Both the position numbers and the translations under genes were made by a program. 64,000 nucleotides of DNA from CAVUAT01 sp963739545. GTDB lineage: Bacteria; Actinomycetota; Thermoleophilia; Solirubrobacterales; 70-9. Location of the stretch: assembly GCA_963739545.1 (NCBI GenBank), contig CAVUAT010000014.1, positions 372,001 to 436,000 on the forward strand, in the 5' to 3' direction. Numbering within the stretch: the stretch's first letter is position 1; the number at the start of each line of letters is the position of its first letter. The notes beneath the pieces are model-generated. The model did not search any database, was not told the origin of the DNA, and saw only the letters and a list, made by a program, of their open reading frames with translations. This document shows positions 8,367 to 16,392 of this stretch, one piece after another.

Positions 8367-9266
8367 ATGGGCGACACCCCAGTCGAGGTCGCGTTGAGCG
8401 TGCGGGCGGAGCACGCCGAGGGCCCGTTGTGGGACGCCGCGACCGCCCGTCTGTGGTGGGTGGACATCACCGGAGAGCGGGTGCATTGCTTCGATCCGGC
8501 GTCCTCTGAGCACAGCTCCTGGAGCACCGCCGGGCAGCCGGGTGGTGTGGTGCTCGGCGCGATGGGCGACCCGGTGGTGGCAAGCCCGGGGGGCCTGGCG
8601 GTGCTCGACCGCGGCACGGGCACGCTGGATCTGCGGGTCCCGATCGAGCAGGAGCGGCCGGAGAACCGCGCCAACGACATCAAGGTCGACGGTCGCGGAA
8701 GGGTTTGGGTCGGCACGATGGCCTTCGACAAGCGACCTCGGAACGCGGCGCTCTACCGGGTCGAGGGGGACCGGGTGACCCGTGTCGTCGACGGCCTGAC
8801 CATCCCCAACGGGCCGGCGTTCGACGAGCCGCGCGGGCGGCTCTACCTCGCCGACACGGCCCTCTGCGTCGTCGATGTCTTCGACCTGGACGCTGCGACG
8901 GGAGCCCTCAGCGGTCGCCGGCGGTTCCTCGATCTCAGCCGCGAGCAGCTCTGGCCGGACGGCATGACCGTCGACGGTGACGGCATGCTGTGGGTGGCCC
9001 TGGGACGAGCCGGGGAGGTCCACCGCTACCGAGCGGACGGCACGCTCGAAGACGTCGTAGAGCTGCCGACGTCGAATCCCACCTCCGTGGCCTTCGGCGG
9101 CGACGGCGGCGACCTCTACATCACGACATCCTGGGTCGACTGCGAGCGGCGCGCCGAGGAGCCGCTGGCGGGCGCGATCTTTCGTTGCCGGCCCGGGGTG
9201 ACTGGCCAGCCCTCGCCGCGCTTACACAGACTCCCACGACGAGCCGAGAAAGGCGTCACACCATGA
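8367..9266 (+). CDS. SMP-30/gluconolactonase-like beta-propeller protein
   Basis: 299 residues. SMP-30 family enzymes hydrolyse sugar lactones at a single divalent metal in a six-bladed propeller. The metal and substrate ligands appear as HAEGPLWD (Glu), RANDIKVDGRGRVWVGTM (Asn, Asp), TIPNGPAF (Asn) and LWPDGMTVD (Asp). Length and motif order are normal. The ATG at 8367 starts inside the region that upstream extensions of the divergent flavoprotein would use, so the two genes share a ~76-bp promoter gap. A gluconolactonase-type activity would follow naturally on Zwf or glucose oxidation. The last ~12 residues (LPRRAEKGVTP) are atypical and may reflect a shifted frame near 9225. Confidence 0.82.
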   Translation: MGDTPVEVALSVRAEHAEGPLWDAATARLWWVDITGERVHCFDPASSEHSSWSTAGQPGGVVLGAMGDPVVASPGGLAVLDRGTGTLDLRVPIEQERPENRANDIKVDGRGRVWVGTMAFDKRPRNAALYRVEGDRVTRVVDGLTIPNGPAFDEPRGRLYLADTALCVVDVFDLDAATGALSGRRRFLDLSREQLWPDGMTVDGDGMLWVALGRAGEVHRYRADGTLEDVVELPTSNPTSVAFGGDGGDLYITTSWVDCERRAEEPLAGAIFRCRPGVTGQPSPRLHRLPRRAEKGVTP

Positions 9267-9313
9267 TTGAGCGGCGTTGCAGCCCTGCGTCAGCGTGCGA
9301 CGATCCCGGGCGC

Positions 9314-10141
9314 TCATCTATTCCCCCGGAGTTGACCCTCGTAGGGTCCGCGGCCCGTCAGGTTTGCCGCGCCGCAGCGGGCTCCGAGCGCCACCGCTTC
9401 CTCAGCCGAGCGCCCCTCCGCCAGCCCGTAGGTGAGACCTGCGGCAAAGGAATCCCCCGCGCCGTAGGCGTCGACCGGGGGGCCGGGCAGGGGAGGGGCC
9501 GACCACCGGCTGCTGGCGCCATCAGCCGCTTCGAGTGAGCCACCGGCGGCACCGGCAGTGCGGGCGACGAACAGGGGCGGCGGCGAAATGGCGCCGGGCG
9601 TGTAGCGCTCTCCCTTATCGTCGGCGCTTGAGACCAGGGTGTCGATCTGGACCCCCGCCTCAGCCAACGAGTCGACTGCCCGCACGCTCGCGACAAGCTT
9701 GCGTGCGGCCCGCGCCGCCCGCACTGCCCCCGCGTCGCCGGCCGTGAAGTAGAGAGCATCGAAGCCGTCGAGCTCGGACCAGGGCAGCGGGTCATCCCCG
9801 CGTGGCCCGAGGCGTTCGCCCATAACCGTGATCGTGCGCTCCGCGTCCGCGTCGACGTGGACGAACGCTCGCCGTTGCGGCTCGGATCTCCACGCGGCCT
9901 CGACGCGAAGGCCCAGCGCCTCCAGCTCCCGCTTGGCCCGGTGCCCGAGGTCGTCGTCGCCGAGGGCGGTGAGGAACACGCACTCACCTGCGAGCCGGGC
10001 CAGCTGCACCGCGGCCACCGCTCCGCCCCCTGCCGGTTCCTCCCAGAGCCCTAGCGCCTGCGCGATCTCGCCGGGATCTGGCACGCGCTGCACCCGTGCG
10101 AACTCGGCCCACTCCACGTGCCCGACGACAGCGACCCGCAT
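9314..10141 (-). CDS. PfkB-family carbohydrate kinase
   Basis: 275 residues from the ATG at 10141 (MRVAVVGHVEW); frames extending further upstream run into tandem repeats. PfkB kinases phosphorylate sugars or nucleosides with ATP. Visible are the N-terminal GGGAVAAVQLARLAG region, the C-terminal signature DAYGAGDSFAAGL with the catalytic Asp and anion-hole Gly-Ala-Gly, and AAGLTYGLAEG. The protein is slightly shorter than ribokinase. The substrate cannot be named. It is convergent with the SMP-30 gene with a 47-bp gap, and it is the last gene before att-like region 2. Confidence 0.82.
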   Translation of the reverse strand: MRVAVVGHVEWAEFARVQRVPDPGEIAQALGLWEEPAGGGAVAAVQLARLAGECVFLTALGDDDLGHRAKRELEALGLRVEAAWRSEPQRRAFVHVDADAERTITVMGERLGPRGDDPLPWSELDGFDALYFTAGDAGAVRAARAARKLVASVRAVDSLAEAGVQIDTLVSSADDKGERYTPGAISPPPLFVARTAGAAGGSLEAADGASSRWSAPPLPGPPVDAYGAGDSFAAGLTYGLAEGRSAEEAVALGARCGAANLTGRGPYEGQLRGNR

Positions 10142-10254
10142 CGGCCGGGTAGTCTCGCATACCCGTCGCCGGAAGATCGCCTTATGGCGCCCACCGGGCT
10201 GGACAGCGGGAGGTCGGTATGGCCGCCGCGGACGTCTACAGCGGGGACAGCCAC

Positions 10255-10287
10255 CACTTCGCACTTCGCACTTCGCCACTTCGCCAC
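10255..10287. repeat. Short tandem repeat of a CACTTCG unit
   Basis: Four to five imperfect copies of a 7-8 base unit (CACTTCG or CACTTCGC) in a row, in the non-coding stretch between the pfkB-like gene and att-like region 2. Probably slippage-prone; no function is evident. Confidence 0.6.
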
Positions 10288-10359
10288 GGCGCTTCGGCGT
10301 GCCAGTGAGCGGCACCGAGCCCCTTGCCCTCGCCTGCCGAGGGCAAGCGCCACAGCACT

Positions 10360-10592
<233 letters not shown>

Positions 10593-10711
10593 AGACATCC
10601 CTACTCAGACAGCCCAGCGGCTTCGAGGGCCTCTTCCTTCGTCGGGTTAACGGCGCTTGGCAAGCAAGCCGGGCAACCGATACCGCATGGCCGGTCGGCC
10701 CGGCGCGGGCG

Positions 10712-12136
10712 TCAGCCGGGCTGGATGTTCTTGTTGTGGTGGAAGGCGTTGTCAGGGTCGTACTTGGCCTTGACTTCGGCGAGTCGCCGGTAGATCTGAT
10801 CGCCGTAGGCCTCTCGAACCCGGCTGGAGTCGTCGTCGGAATCAAGGAAGTTGACGTAGACGCCGCCAGCGCGGTGCGGTTGGAGGGCTTGGAGGAACCG
10901 CCGCGCCCAAGCGGTCTCGGCCGCGGCGTGCTCGCCGGACTCGTCAGGGAGCCACACGGCGTCGATGATGATGTTGTGGGCCACGTCGCGACCGGCGTAG
11001 GCGGTGGCGTCGTGGGGGACTCGGGCGACGGCGCCACCCATGTGGAACATCGCCGCGTACGACCGGGGCGAGCTGGCGGCGTAGGCGTGATCGGCGATGA
11101 CGGCGATGGCGTCGTCGGAGAGGCCGGCGAGGTTCGTCGCCTTCCAGTAGTAGTGCCACCCGTGGAGGACGGTGTCGTCGAGGCCGCCCTGGAAGGCGAC
11201 GTACGGCGAGGGTGCGAGCAGGTCAACGAGCGGCGTCCCGAACCGGCGGAGGGCCCGCACCGCACGCTCGCCGTCTTCGACGGCGCCGGCGTAGCAGCAG
11301 GCGACGGCGATGGCCGGCCGCCAGTGCAGGTCCTCGGGGATGACCGGCAGTGGGGGGACGGTGCCGAGCCTGACGACGCTGCCGAGCTCGTCGGGCGCTT
11401 CGGCGGCGAAGTCCCGGTAGAAGCGCAGCACGTCGGTGGTGTCGTCGGCCGCCCAGAAGACGGGCCCGGCCATCACGGTCGGGCCGACGGGATGCAGAGC
11501 GAACCGGAACGAGGTGACGACGCCGAAGTTGCCGCCGCCGCCTCGCAGCGCCCAGAACAGATCGGGGTGTTCGTCGGCGGACGCCCGGACGATGCTGCCC
11601 TCGGCGGTGACCACCTCGGCGGCAAGCAGGTTGTCGACGGTGAGCCCGTGTTTGCGCATGAGGAAGCCGATGCCGCCGCCGAGGGTGAGCCCGGCGACGC
11701 CGGTGTGGCCCACGATGCCGCCGGTGGTGGCCAGACCGTGGGCCTGCGTCTCGTGGTCGACGTCGCCCCACAGAGCACCACCCTGCACCCAGGCCGTGCG
11801 ACCGGCGGGGTCGACCCACACGGCCCGCATCGCCGAGAGGTCGATGACGACCCCGTCGTCGCACACCGCGGTGCCGGCCACGTTGTGGCCCCCGCCCCGT
11901 ACGGCGATCTCCAGGTCGTGGTCGCGCGCGAAGCGCACCGCCGCGACCACATCGGCCACGCCCGTGCAGCGGGCGATGCAGGCCGGATGGCGGTCAATCG
12001 CGCCATTCCAGATCCTGCGGGCAGTGTCGTAGCCGGGGCTGGTCGGCAGCAGCAGCTCTCCGCGGAACGATCCGCCGAGCTCGTCGAACGCGGTCGTCTC
12101 CAGGGGCGGTGCCTGTGGTGTCTGGATAGCGGTCAT
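10712..12136 (-). CDS. FAD-linked oxidase (berberine-bridge-enzyme-like)
   Basis: 474 residues. The ATG at 12136 has a GAGGAGG seven bases upstream; an ATG at 12172 has no ribosome-binding site. The PCMH-type FAD domain shows AVRGGGHNVAG, whose His is the usual 8-alpha covalent flavin site, then TTGGIVGHTGVAGLTLGGGIG and LFWALRGGGGNFGVV. The C-terminal BBE segment ends in YDPDNAFHHNKNI. Such enzymes oxidise alcohols, sugars or secondary metabolites with O2. It is divergent from the HxlR gene with an operator-like dyad between them, so it is probably regulated by it. The substrate is unknown. It lies between att-like region 2 and the intact tRNA, so it was probably acquired. Confidence 0.87.
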   Translation of the reverse strand: MTAIQTPQAPPLETTAFDELGGSFRGELLLPTSPGYDTARRIWNGAIDRHPACIARCTGVADVVAAVRFARDHDLEIAVRGGGHNVAGTAVCDDGVVIDLSAMRAVWVDPAGRTAWVQGGALWGDVDHETQAHGLATTGGIVGHTGVAGLTLGGGIGFLMRKHGLTVDNLLAAEVVTAEGSIVRASADEHPDLFWALRGGGGNFGVVTSFRFALHPVGPTVMAGPVFWAADDTTDVLRFYRDFAAEAPDELGSVVRLGTVPPLPVIPEDLHWRPAIAVACCYAGAVEDGERAVRALRRFGTPLVDLLAPSPYVAFQGGLDDTVLHGWHYYWKATNLAGLSDDAIAVIADHAYAASSPRSYAAMFHMGGAVARVPHDATAYAGRDVAHNIIIDAVWLPDESGEHAAAETAWARRFLQALQPHRAGGVYVNFLDSDDDSSRVREAYGDQIYRRLAEVKAKYDPDNAFHHNKNIQPG

Positions 12137-12210
12137 CTCGTCCTCCTCGGATATCGGCGTCCGGGTAGCCATGCGAGCAACGTAGGCTTGCCGGCCCGGG
12201 CTGACTAGTT

Positions 12211-12238
12211 CTACTTTCGAACCAACCGGTTCGAGTAG
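12211..12238. promoter_or_regulatory. Inverted repeat in the oxidase/HxlR divergent gap
   Basis: An imperfect dyad with arms CTACTTTCGAACC and CCGGTTCGAGTAG separated by two bases, lying 40 bases before the HxlR start and 75 before the oxidase start. MarR/HxlR-type dimers bind dyads of this size in divergent promoters, so it is the best operator candidate. The binding itself is inference. Confidence 0.5.
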
Positions 12239-12277
12239 CAGACCTGCTGGCCGATCCGCGGCTAGCATGGTGGCGCG

Positions 12278-13021
12278 ATGCGCAGCTACGCGCAGTACTG
12301 CCCGGTCGCCAAGGCCACCGAGATCCTCGGCGACCGTTGGACGCTTCTGATCGTGCGCGAGATGCTCGGCGGCGCGAGCGGCTTCAACGAGCTCCAACGC
12401 GGCCTCCCAGGGATCTCGCGCTCGGTCCTCACCGACCGCATGCGCGCGCTCGAGCGGGCCGAGGTCATCGAGCGCAGGACGGGCCCCAAAGGCCGCACCC
12501 TCGAATATCGCCTCACGCCCGCCGGCCGTGACCTCCAGCCGGTCGTGCAGGCGATCGGCGAGTGGGGGGCGACCTGGTCGTTCACCGAGCCGCGCCCCGA
12601 GGAACTCGATCCCGACCTGTTGATCGTCTGGATGGCCCGCCACGTCGATCGCCAGCGGCTCCCACCCGACCGAACCGTGGTTCAGTTCGACTTTCGCGAC
12701 CCCAAGCGGCGTTACTGGATGGTCCTCGAGCCCTCCGAGGTCTCAGTCTGCCTCCAGCATCCCGGTTTCGACGTCGACCTCGAGGTCATCGTCGACACCA
12801 CCACGCTCTACCGCGTCTACTTGGGACGGGCCGAGCTGGGCGGCGCGATTCGAGCCGGCCAGCTGACGATGAGCGGCCCGCGGACGCTGCAACGCGGATT
12901 CGGCCACTGGTTCACCTGGAGCGCATTCGCCCCAGCCAGCCGCTCGGCGCAGGAGCGCCGCACAGCCGCCTCACGCCTTGCCAGCCCTCATCGCGTACGA
13001 CAAGATCGAGCGGCGGATTGA
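12278..13021 (+). CDS. HxlR-family regulator with a C-terminal SCP2-like domain
   Basis: 247 residues. The N-terminal ~95 residues are a winged helix of the HxlR type (ATEILGDRWTLLIVREMLGG, SRSVLTDRMRALERAEVIER) with the usual N-terminal Cys (YCPVAK). Residues ~110-215 form a second domain with YWMVLEPSEVSVCLQHPGFD and a final helix region, resembling the sterol-carrier-like ligand domain fused to HxlR in actinobacteria. It is therefore a likely ligand-responsive regulator of the divergent FAD-linked oxidase. The last ~25 residues are Arg/Ser-rich and approach the tRNA-fMet terminator; they may be read-through into integrated flanking DNA. Confidence 0.83.
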   Translation: MRSYAQYCPVAKATEILGDRWTLLIVREMLGGASGFNELQRGLPGISRSVLTDRMRALERAEVIERRTGPKGRTLEYRLTPAGRDLQPVVQAIGEWGATWSFTEPRPEELDPDLLIVWMARHVDRQRLPPDRTVVQFDFRDPKRRYWMVLEPSEVSVCLQHPGFDVDLEVIVDTTTLYRVYLGRAELGGAIRAGQLTMSGPRTLQRGFGHWFTWSAFAPASRSAQERRTAASRLASPHRVRQDRAAD

Positions 13022-13069
13022 ACTCCCGGCCACTGTCTCGAATGCGATCGCGGATGCCCTACAGAGCAC

Positions 13070-13093
13070 AAAGGCCCTCCGGGAGGAGGGCCC
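13070..13093 (-). terminator. Terminator of tRNA-fMet
   Basis: On the minus strand, 20 bases after the tRNA 3' end, an 8-bp GC stem (13085-13092 with 13073-13080, loop of four) is followed by TTT and GTG. It fits an intrinsic terminator for the tRNA transcript. Confidence 0.6.
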
Positions 13094-13112
13094 AGCGTCG
13101 TAGTGACGGACA

Positions 13113-13186
<74 letters not shown>

Positions 13187-13363
13187 GCGTGTTTCGAGTG
13201 TAGCGCGAGATGGCGGTTTTGAGGAGGGGGTCGTGGGGTAGGCAGACGACATGCCAAAAGCGGATAGGGGGCGCAAAACCGCTCTCAATCGGGGCTTGCA
13301 GCGCCGTTCGTCGTCGTTAGAGTGCCGGGCGGTGCTCAGGGACCAGTCAATGGCAGAGACGCG

Positions 13364-14287
13364 GTGAGGGTCGCGGTCGTCGACATCGGGACCAACTCGA
13401 CCCGATCGCTGATCGCGGACGTCGAGGACTCCCGGGTGCACGAGATCGAGCGGCGAACGACCGTCACCAACCTCGGCCGCGGCGTCGACCTGACCCACAA
13501 CCTCTGCTCGGACGCCGTCGACAGCGTCTGCAATGTGATCGCCGATTACAAGGCCCGGTGGGAGGAGATGGGCGCCGAGCGCGTGCTGGCGATCGCGACC
13601 AGCGCGGTCCGCGACTCCGGCAACGGCGACGCTTTCATCGCCGAGCTTCGCGAGCGCTTCGGGCTCGACGCGCAACTCCTGAGCGGCGAGGAGGAGGCCC
13701 GGCTCACCTACCTCGGCGCGACCGCGCAGCGCCCGCTCGCCGACGGGGCGACCCTCGTGTTCGACGTCGGCGGCGGGTCGACCGAGCTGATCGTGGGCTC
13801 CGGCCCGGAGGTCCTGTTCCACACCTCGGTCCAGGCCGGGACGATCCGCCAGTCCGAGCGCCACATCAACTGCGACCCGCCCGACCCCCACGAGCTTGAG
13901 AACCTCGCCAGCGACGTCGGCCAGCAGATCGAGCAGGCGGTCGCTGCGGCCAACGGCAACCGGCTGGCACGCGCGATCGCCGTCGCGGGCACCCCCACTT
14001 CGCTCGCGGCCATCGACCTCGCGCTGGAGCCGTATGACCCGAAGCGGGTCCACGGCCACCGCCTTTCGATGCGCCCGATCCAGAAGATGCTCTCGACGCT
14101 CTCCGCGCTGCCGCTCGCCGAACGGCTGCGGGTCCCAGGGCTTCACCCAGGGCGAGCGCCGACCATCGTCGCCGGCAGCGTCATCCTGGTCCAGGTCATG
14201 CGAGCTTTCGGGATCGACGAAATCGAGGTGTCCGAACAGGACATCCTGCACGGCTCCGCGCTGTCGGCCGCGCTCGCACCCGCCTAA
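13364..14287 (+). CDS. Ppx/GppA exopolyphosphatase/guanosine pentaphosphatase family protein
   Basis: 307 residues from the GTG at 13364, which begins VRVAVVDIGTNSTR as the family does; an earlier in-frame GTG at 13322 adds 14 unlikely residues. Members hydrolyse inorganic polyphosphate or pppGpp and share the ASKHA ATPase fold. Visible are the phosphate-1 motif DIGTNSTRSLIAD, the ATSAVRDSGN and LSGEEEARLTY segments, and phosphate-2 FDVGGGSTELIVG. The length is that of the short, single-domain actinobacterial Ppx1/Ppx2 type. Links to stringent response or phosphate storage are family knowledge; which substrate is used here is unknown. Confidence 0.88.
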   Translation: MRVAVVDIGTNSTRSLIADVEDSRVHEIERRTTVTNLGRGVDLTHNLCSDAVDSVCNVIADYKARWEEMGAERVLAIATSAVRDSGNGDAFIAELRERFGLDAQLLSGEEEARLTYLGATAQRPLADGATLVFDVGGGSTELIVGSGPEVLFHTSVQAGTIRQSERHINCDPPDPHELENLASDVGQQIEQAVAAANGNRLARAIAVAGTPTSLAAIDLALEPYDPKRVHGHRLSMRPIQKMLSTLSALPLAERLRVPGLHPGRAPTIVAGSVILVQVMRAFGIDEIEVSEQDILHGSALSAALAPA

Positions 14288-14316
14288 ACTGCCACTGCCT
14301 AACGCGACCGTTGAAC

Positions 14317-14350
14317 ACTTAGTAGTTGGTTCGTCCACTACCTAAGTTTT
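14317..14350 (+). terminator. Terminator of ppx/gppA
   Basis: About 12 base pairs with one bulge and one mismatch form between 14317-14329 and 14334-14347, closed by a TTCG loop and followed by TTTT. It lies 30 bases after the ppx/gppA stop and is a clear intrinsic terminator. Confidence 0.75.
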
Positions 14351-14550
14351 GGGTATTGGCTTTCCGGCCAATCTGTCCAATACTGAGTGGGTCGGGAGAC
14401 TTGATGCTGGGCCGGACGCCCATCCTCTTGCTCTCGGCTCAAAGGCCTCAGACGTTTGCCGCAAGGCGCCTCCCGTCGTCTGAGGCTCACATACCCCCCA
14501 AGTAAGGCCCCCGAGACGTACCCCTGCCCGTCCTGACGGGGCCTATCAGG
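14351..14550 (+). ncRNA. Possible structured non-coding RNA
   Basis: The 200 bases between two terminators hold no coding frame but several hairpins. One is GTATTGG pairing with CCAATAC (14353 onwards). Another is a perfect 10-bp stem GCCTCAGACG/CGTCTGAGGC around 14443-14485, which encloses a small GCC-GCAA-GGC tetraloop hairpin. A terminator follows directly on the plus strand. I could not match it to 6S, tmRNA, SRP or RNase P consensus. It may be a small RNA gene or just a leader remnant. Confidence 0.25.
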
Positions 14551-14582
14551 AACGGACCGCCATGGATTGGCGGTCCGTTTCG
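14551..14582. terminator. Strong bidirectional terminator
   Basis: A perfect 11-bp stem (14551-14561 with 14569-14579) with a 7-base loop, followed on the plus strand by TTTCGTT. On the minus strand it lies 16 bases after the stop of the MFS exporter gene. It can end both the MFS transcript and any plus-strand RNA from the preceding gap. Confidence 0.7.
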
Positions 14583-14597
14583 TTGTGGGTCTTTCGG

Positions 14598-15833
14598 CTA
14601 GGCGGGCGCGGCCGCCGGCGCGGCGTCGGTGGCCATTCGTGCGAAGGCGGTGCGCGCGGCGAGCCCCGCAACGATGCCCGCGACGCCCGCCATCACCAGG
14701 GCCGCGCGCGGGTCGATCGCCTCGGAGAGCCAGCCGGCGATCGGCGCGCCGATCGGGGTCGAGCCCAGGAAGACGATGGAGTAGAGCGCCATCACCCGGC
14801 CTCGCATCACGGGGTCGGAGGCGAGCTGCAGCGCCGAGTTGACCGAGGCCGCGAGAGTGACGCTGGCCGCACCGAGCGGCGCCAGCACGGCGAGCTCGAG
14901 CGCCATCGACGGCGCGCCCGCAGCCAGCAGGGCCAAGGCGCCGAAGCCGATCGCGGCCCCGGCAAGCAGGGCCGGGCTGACGCTTCCGCGCGCACCGGTG
15001 ACCAGCGCGCCGGCGATCGCGCCCACCCCCATGGCGCTGACGAGCGCAGCGTAGGCGCCCGCGCCGCCGTCGAAGCTGAACTTGGCGAGCAGCGGCAGCA
15101 CCGCCTGGAAGTTGAAGCCGAGCGTCCCAACCGCGCCCATCAGGGCGAGAGGGATCCAGAGCTCGGGGGTAGCGCGCACATAGCGCAGCGCCGCTCGCAC
15201 GGCGTGGGCCTCGCGCGGCGCGATCTCGGCGGGCTGCAGGGCGCGGCGGTCCATCGTCACCAGGGCGAAGATCATCACCGAGAAGCTCGCGGCGTTGATC
15301 GCGAAACAGGGCTCGGGCCCGACGGTGGCGATCAACACTCCGGCGATCGCCGGGCCGATGATGCGGGCCGAGTGGATCATCACGCTGTTGAGGCTGACCG
15401 CGTTGACGACGCGCTCGCCGCCGACGATCTCCATCACGAACGCCTGGCGAGTCGGGTAGTCGACCGCGTTGACACAGCCCCGGGCGAAGACGAGCGCGAA
15501 CACCATCCACGGCGCGAGGCCGACGGTCAGCGCGAGCGCGAGCATCGCCAGAGGCGGGAGCGCGTGCAGGCCCTGGGTGAGGACGAGCAGGCGGCGCTTC
15601 GGCACGCGGTCGGCGATGAGGCCGCCGAGCGCGCCGAGCAGCAGCATCGGGAGGAACTGGAGCGCGGTGACGAATCCGACCGCCACCCCGCTGTCGGTGA
15701 GGGTGAGGATGACCCAGATCTCGGCGACCGTCTGCATCCAGTTGCCGGTCAGCGACGCGAGCTGACCGATGAAGTAGCGCCGATAGTTCGGGATCTGCAG
15801 GCTGGCGAATGAGCGGCCCAGGGCTTCGGTCAC
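14598..15833 (-). CDS. MFS transporter (EntS/MFS_3-type exporter)
   Basis: 411 residues with about twelve hydrophobic segments. The N-terminal PNYRRYFIGQLASLTGNWMQ is typical of the MFS_3 (enterobactin exporter-like) group, and the loop 2-3 motif GGLIADRVPKRRLL matches the MFS motif A. GTG start at 15833 overlaps the marR stop by four bases (GTGA), so both are translated from one mRNA. Local MarR control suggests export of a toxic or signalling small molecule that is also the MarR ligand. The substrate is unknown. Ala/Pro-rich tail of ~10 residues. Confidence 0.86.
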   Translation of the reverse strand: MTEALGRSFASLQIPNYRRYFIGQLASLTGNWMQTVAEIWVILTLTDSGVAVGFVTALQFLPMLLLGALGGLIADRVPKRRLLVLTQGLHALPPLAMLALALTVGLAPWMVFALVFARGCVNAVDYPTRQAFVMEIVGGERVVNAVSLNSVMIHSARIIGPAIAGVLIATVGPEPCFAINAASFSVMIFALVTMDRRALQPAEIAPREAHAVRAALRYVRATPELWIPLALMGAVGTLGFNFQAVLPLLAKFSFDGGAGAYAALVSAMGVGAIAGALVTGARGSVSPALLAGAAIGFGALALLAAGAPSMALELAVLAPLGAASVTLAASVNSALQLASDPVMRGRVMALYSIVFLGSTPIGAPIAGWLSEAIDPRAALVMAGVAGIVAGLAARTAFARMATDAAPAAAPA

Positions 15834-16318
15834 GGGGTGCCACCCACGGGCGCCCGAAACTCCGCCGTGGGGTGCTCCTCGAGCATGCGCTCGAGCACAT
15901 CCGCCGCCCTGGAGAGGGCCGCGACGTCATCGGGGGGAAGGTCTGAGATCTGGTGGGCGAGGTAGGCGGTCTTGCGCTTGCGCAGGCTGCGCAGCAGGGC
16001 CTTGCCCTCCGCGGTGATCGAGAGGATCGAGCAGCGCCCGTCGCTCGGATGGCGCACGCGGGCGACCAGGCCGGCGCCTTCGAGGTGGCTGAGGATCCGG
16101 GTCGCGGTCGGCCGCATGATGCGCTCGCGCTCGGCGAGCTCGCTGGGCGACAACGGACCGTGGCGCTCGATCGTGGCGAGCGACGCCGTCTGGCTCGGCC
16201 CGAGGTCGGATCCGGCCTCCTGGCGCAGGCGGCGCGCCGTGCGGGTCACGGCGAGGCGCAGGCGCGGGGCGAGATCGGTGTCTCGGGGGGCGGGGAATGT
16301 GTCGGTGGGCGGTGCCAT
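15830..16318 (-). CDS. MarR-family transcriptional regulator
   Basis: 162 residues with a winged helix: GPLSPSELAERERIMRPTAT (recognition region) and a wing with VRHPSDGRCSILSITAEGK, the Asp-x-Arg motif typical of MarR. The N-terminal and C-terminal helices (LRLAVTRTARRLR, DDVAALSRAADVLERM) would form the dimer. First gene of a two-gene operon with the MFS exporter, a layout usually meaning autorepression relieved by an exporter substrate. Confidence 0.88.
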   Translation of the reverse strand: MAPPTDTFPAPRDTDLAPRLRLAVTRTARRLRQEAGSDLGPSQTASLATIERHGPLSPSELAERERIMRPTATRILSHLEGAGLVARVRHPSDGRCSILSITAEGKALLRSLRKRKTAYLAHQISDLPPDDVAALSRAADVLERMLEEHPTAEFRAPVGGTP

Positions 16319-16350
16319 GTCCGTAATAGTTAGCTTAGCAAAGCATTTTT
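16319..16350. promoter_or_regulatory. AT-rich marR promoter region with a short dyad
   Basis: The stretch just upstream of marR is the most AT-rich stretch nearby and contains GCTTAGCAAAGC, a short inverted repeat (GCTT/AAGC) within TTAGCTTAGCAAAGC. It lies where a MarR operator overlapping the promoter would be expected. Assignment rests only on position and symmetry. Confidence 0.35.
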
Positions 16351-16392
16351 GCGGCTCGAGACACTGAGCGTCGAGCGGGTAGATTCCCCCGC

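Noticed and set aside
10255..10287. CRISPR-like repeat
   Set aside because: The unit is only 7-8 bases, directly tandem and without spacers.
14351..14550. 6S RNA, tmRNA or RNase P RNA
   Set aside because: None of the conserved words I know for these RNAs is present, so only a generic structured segment is reported.
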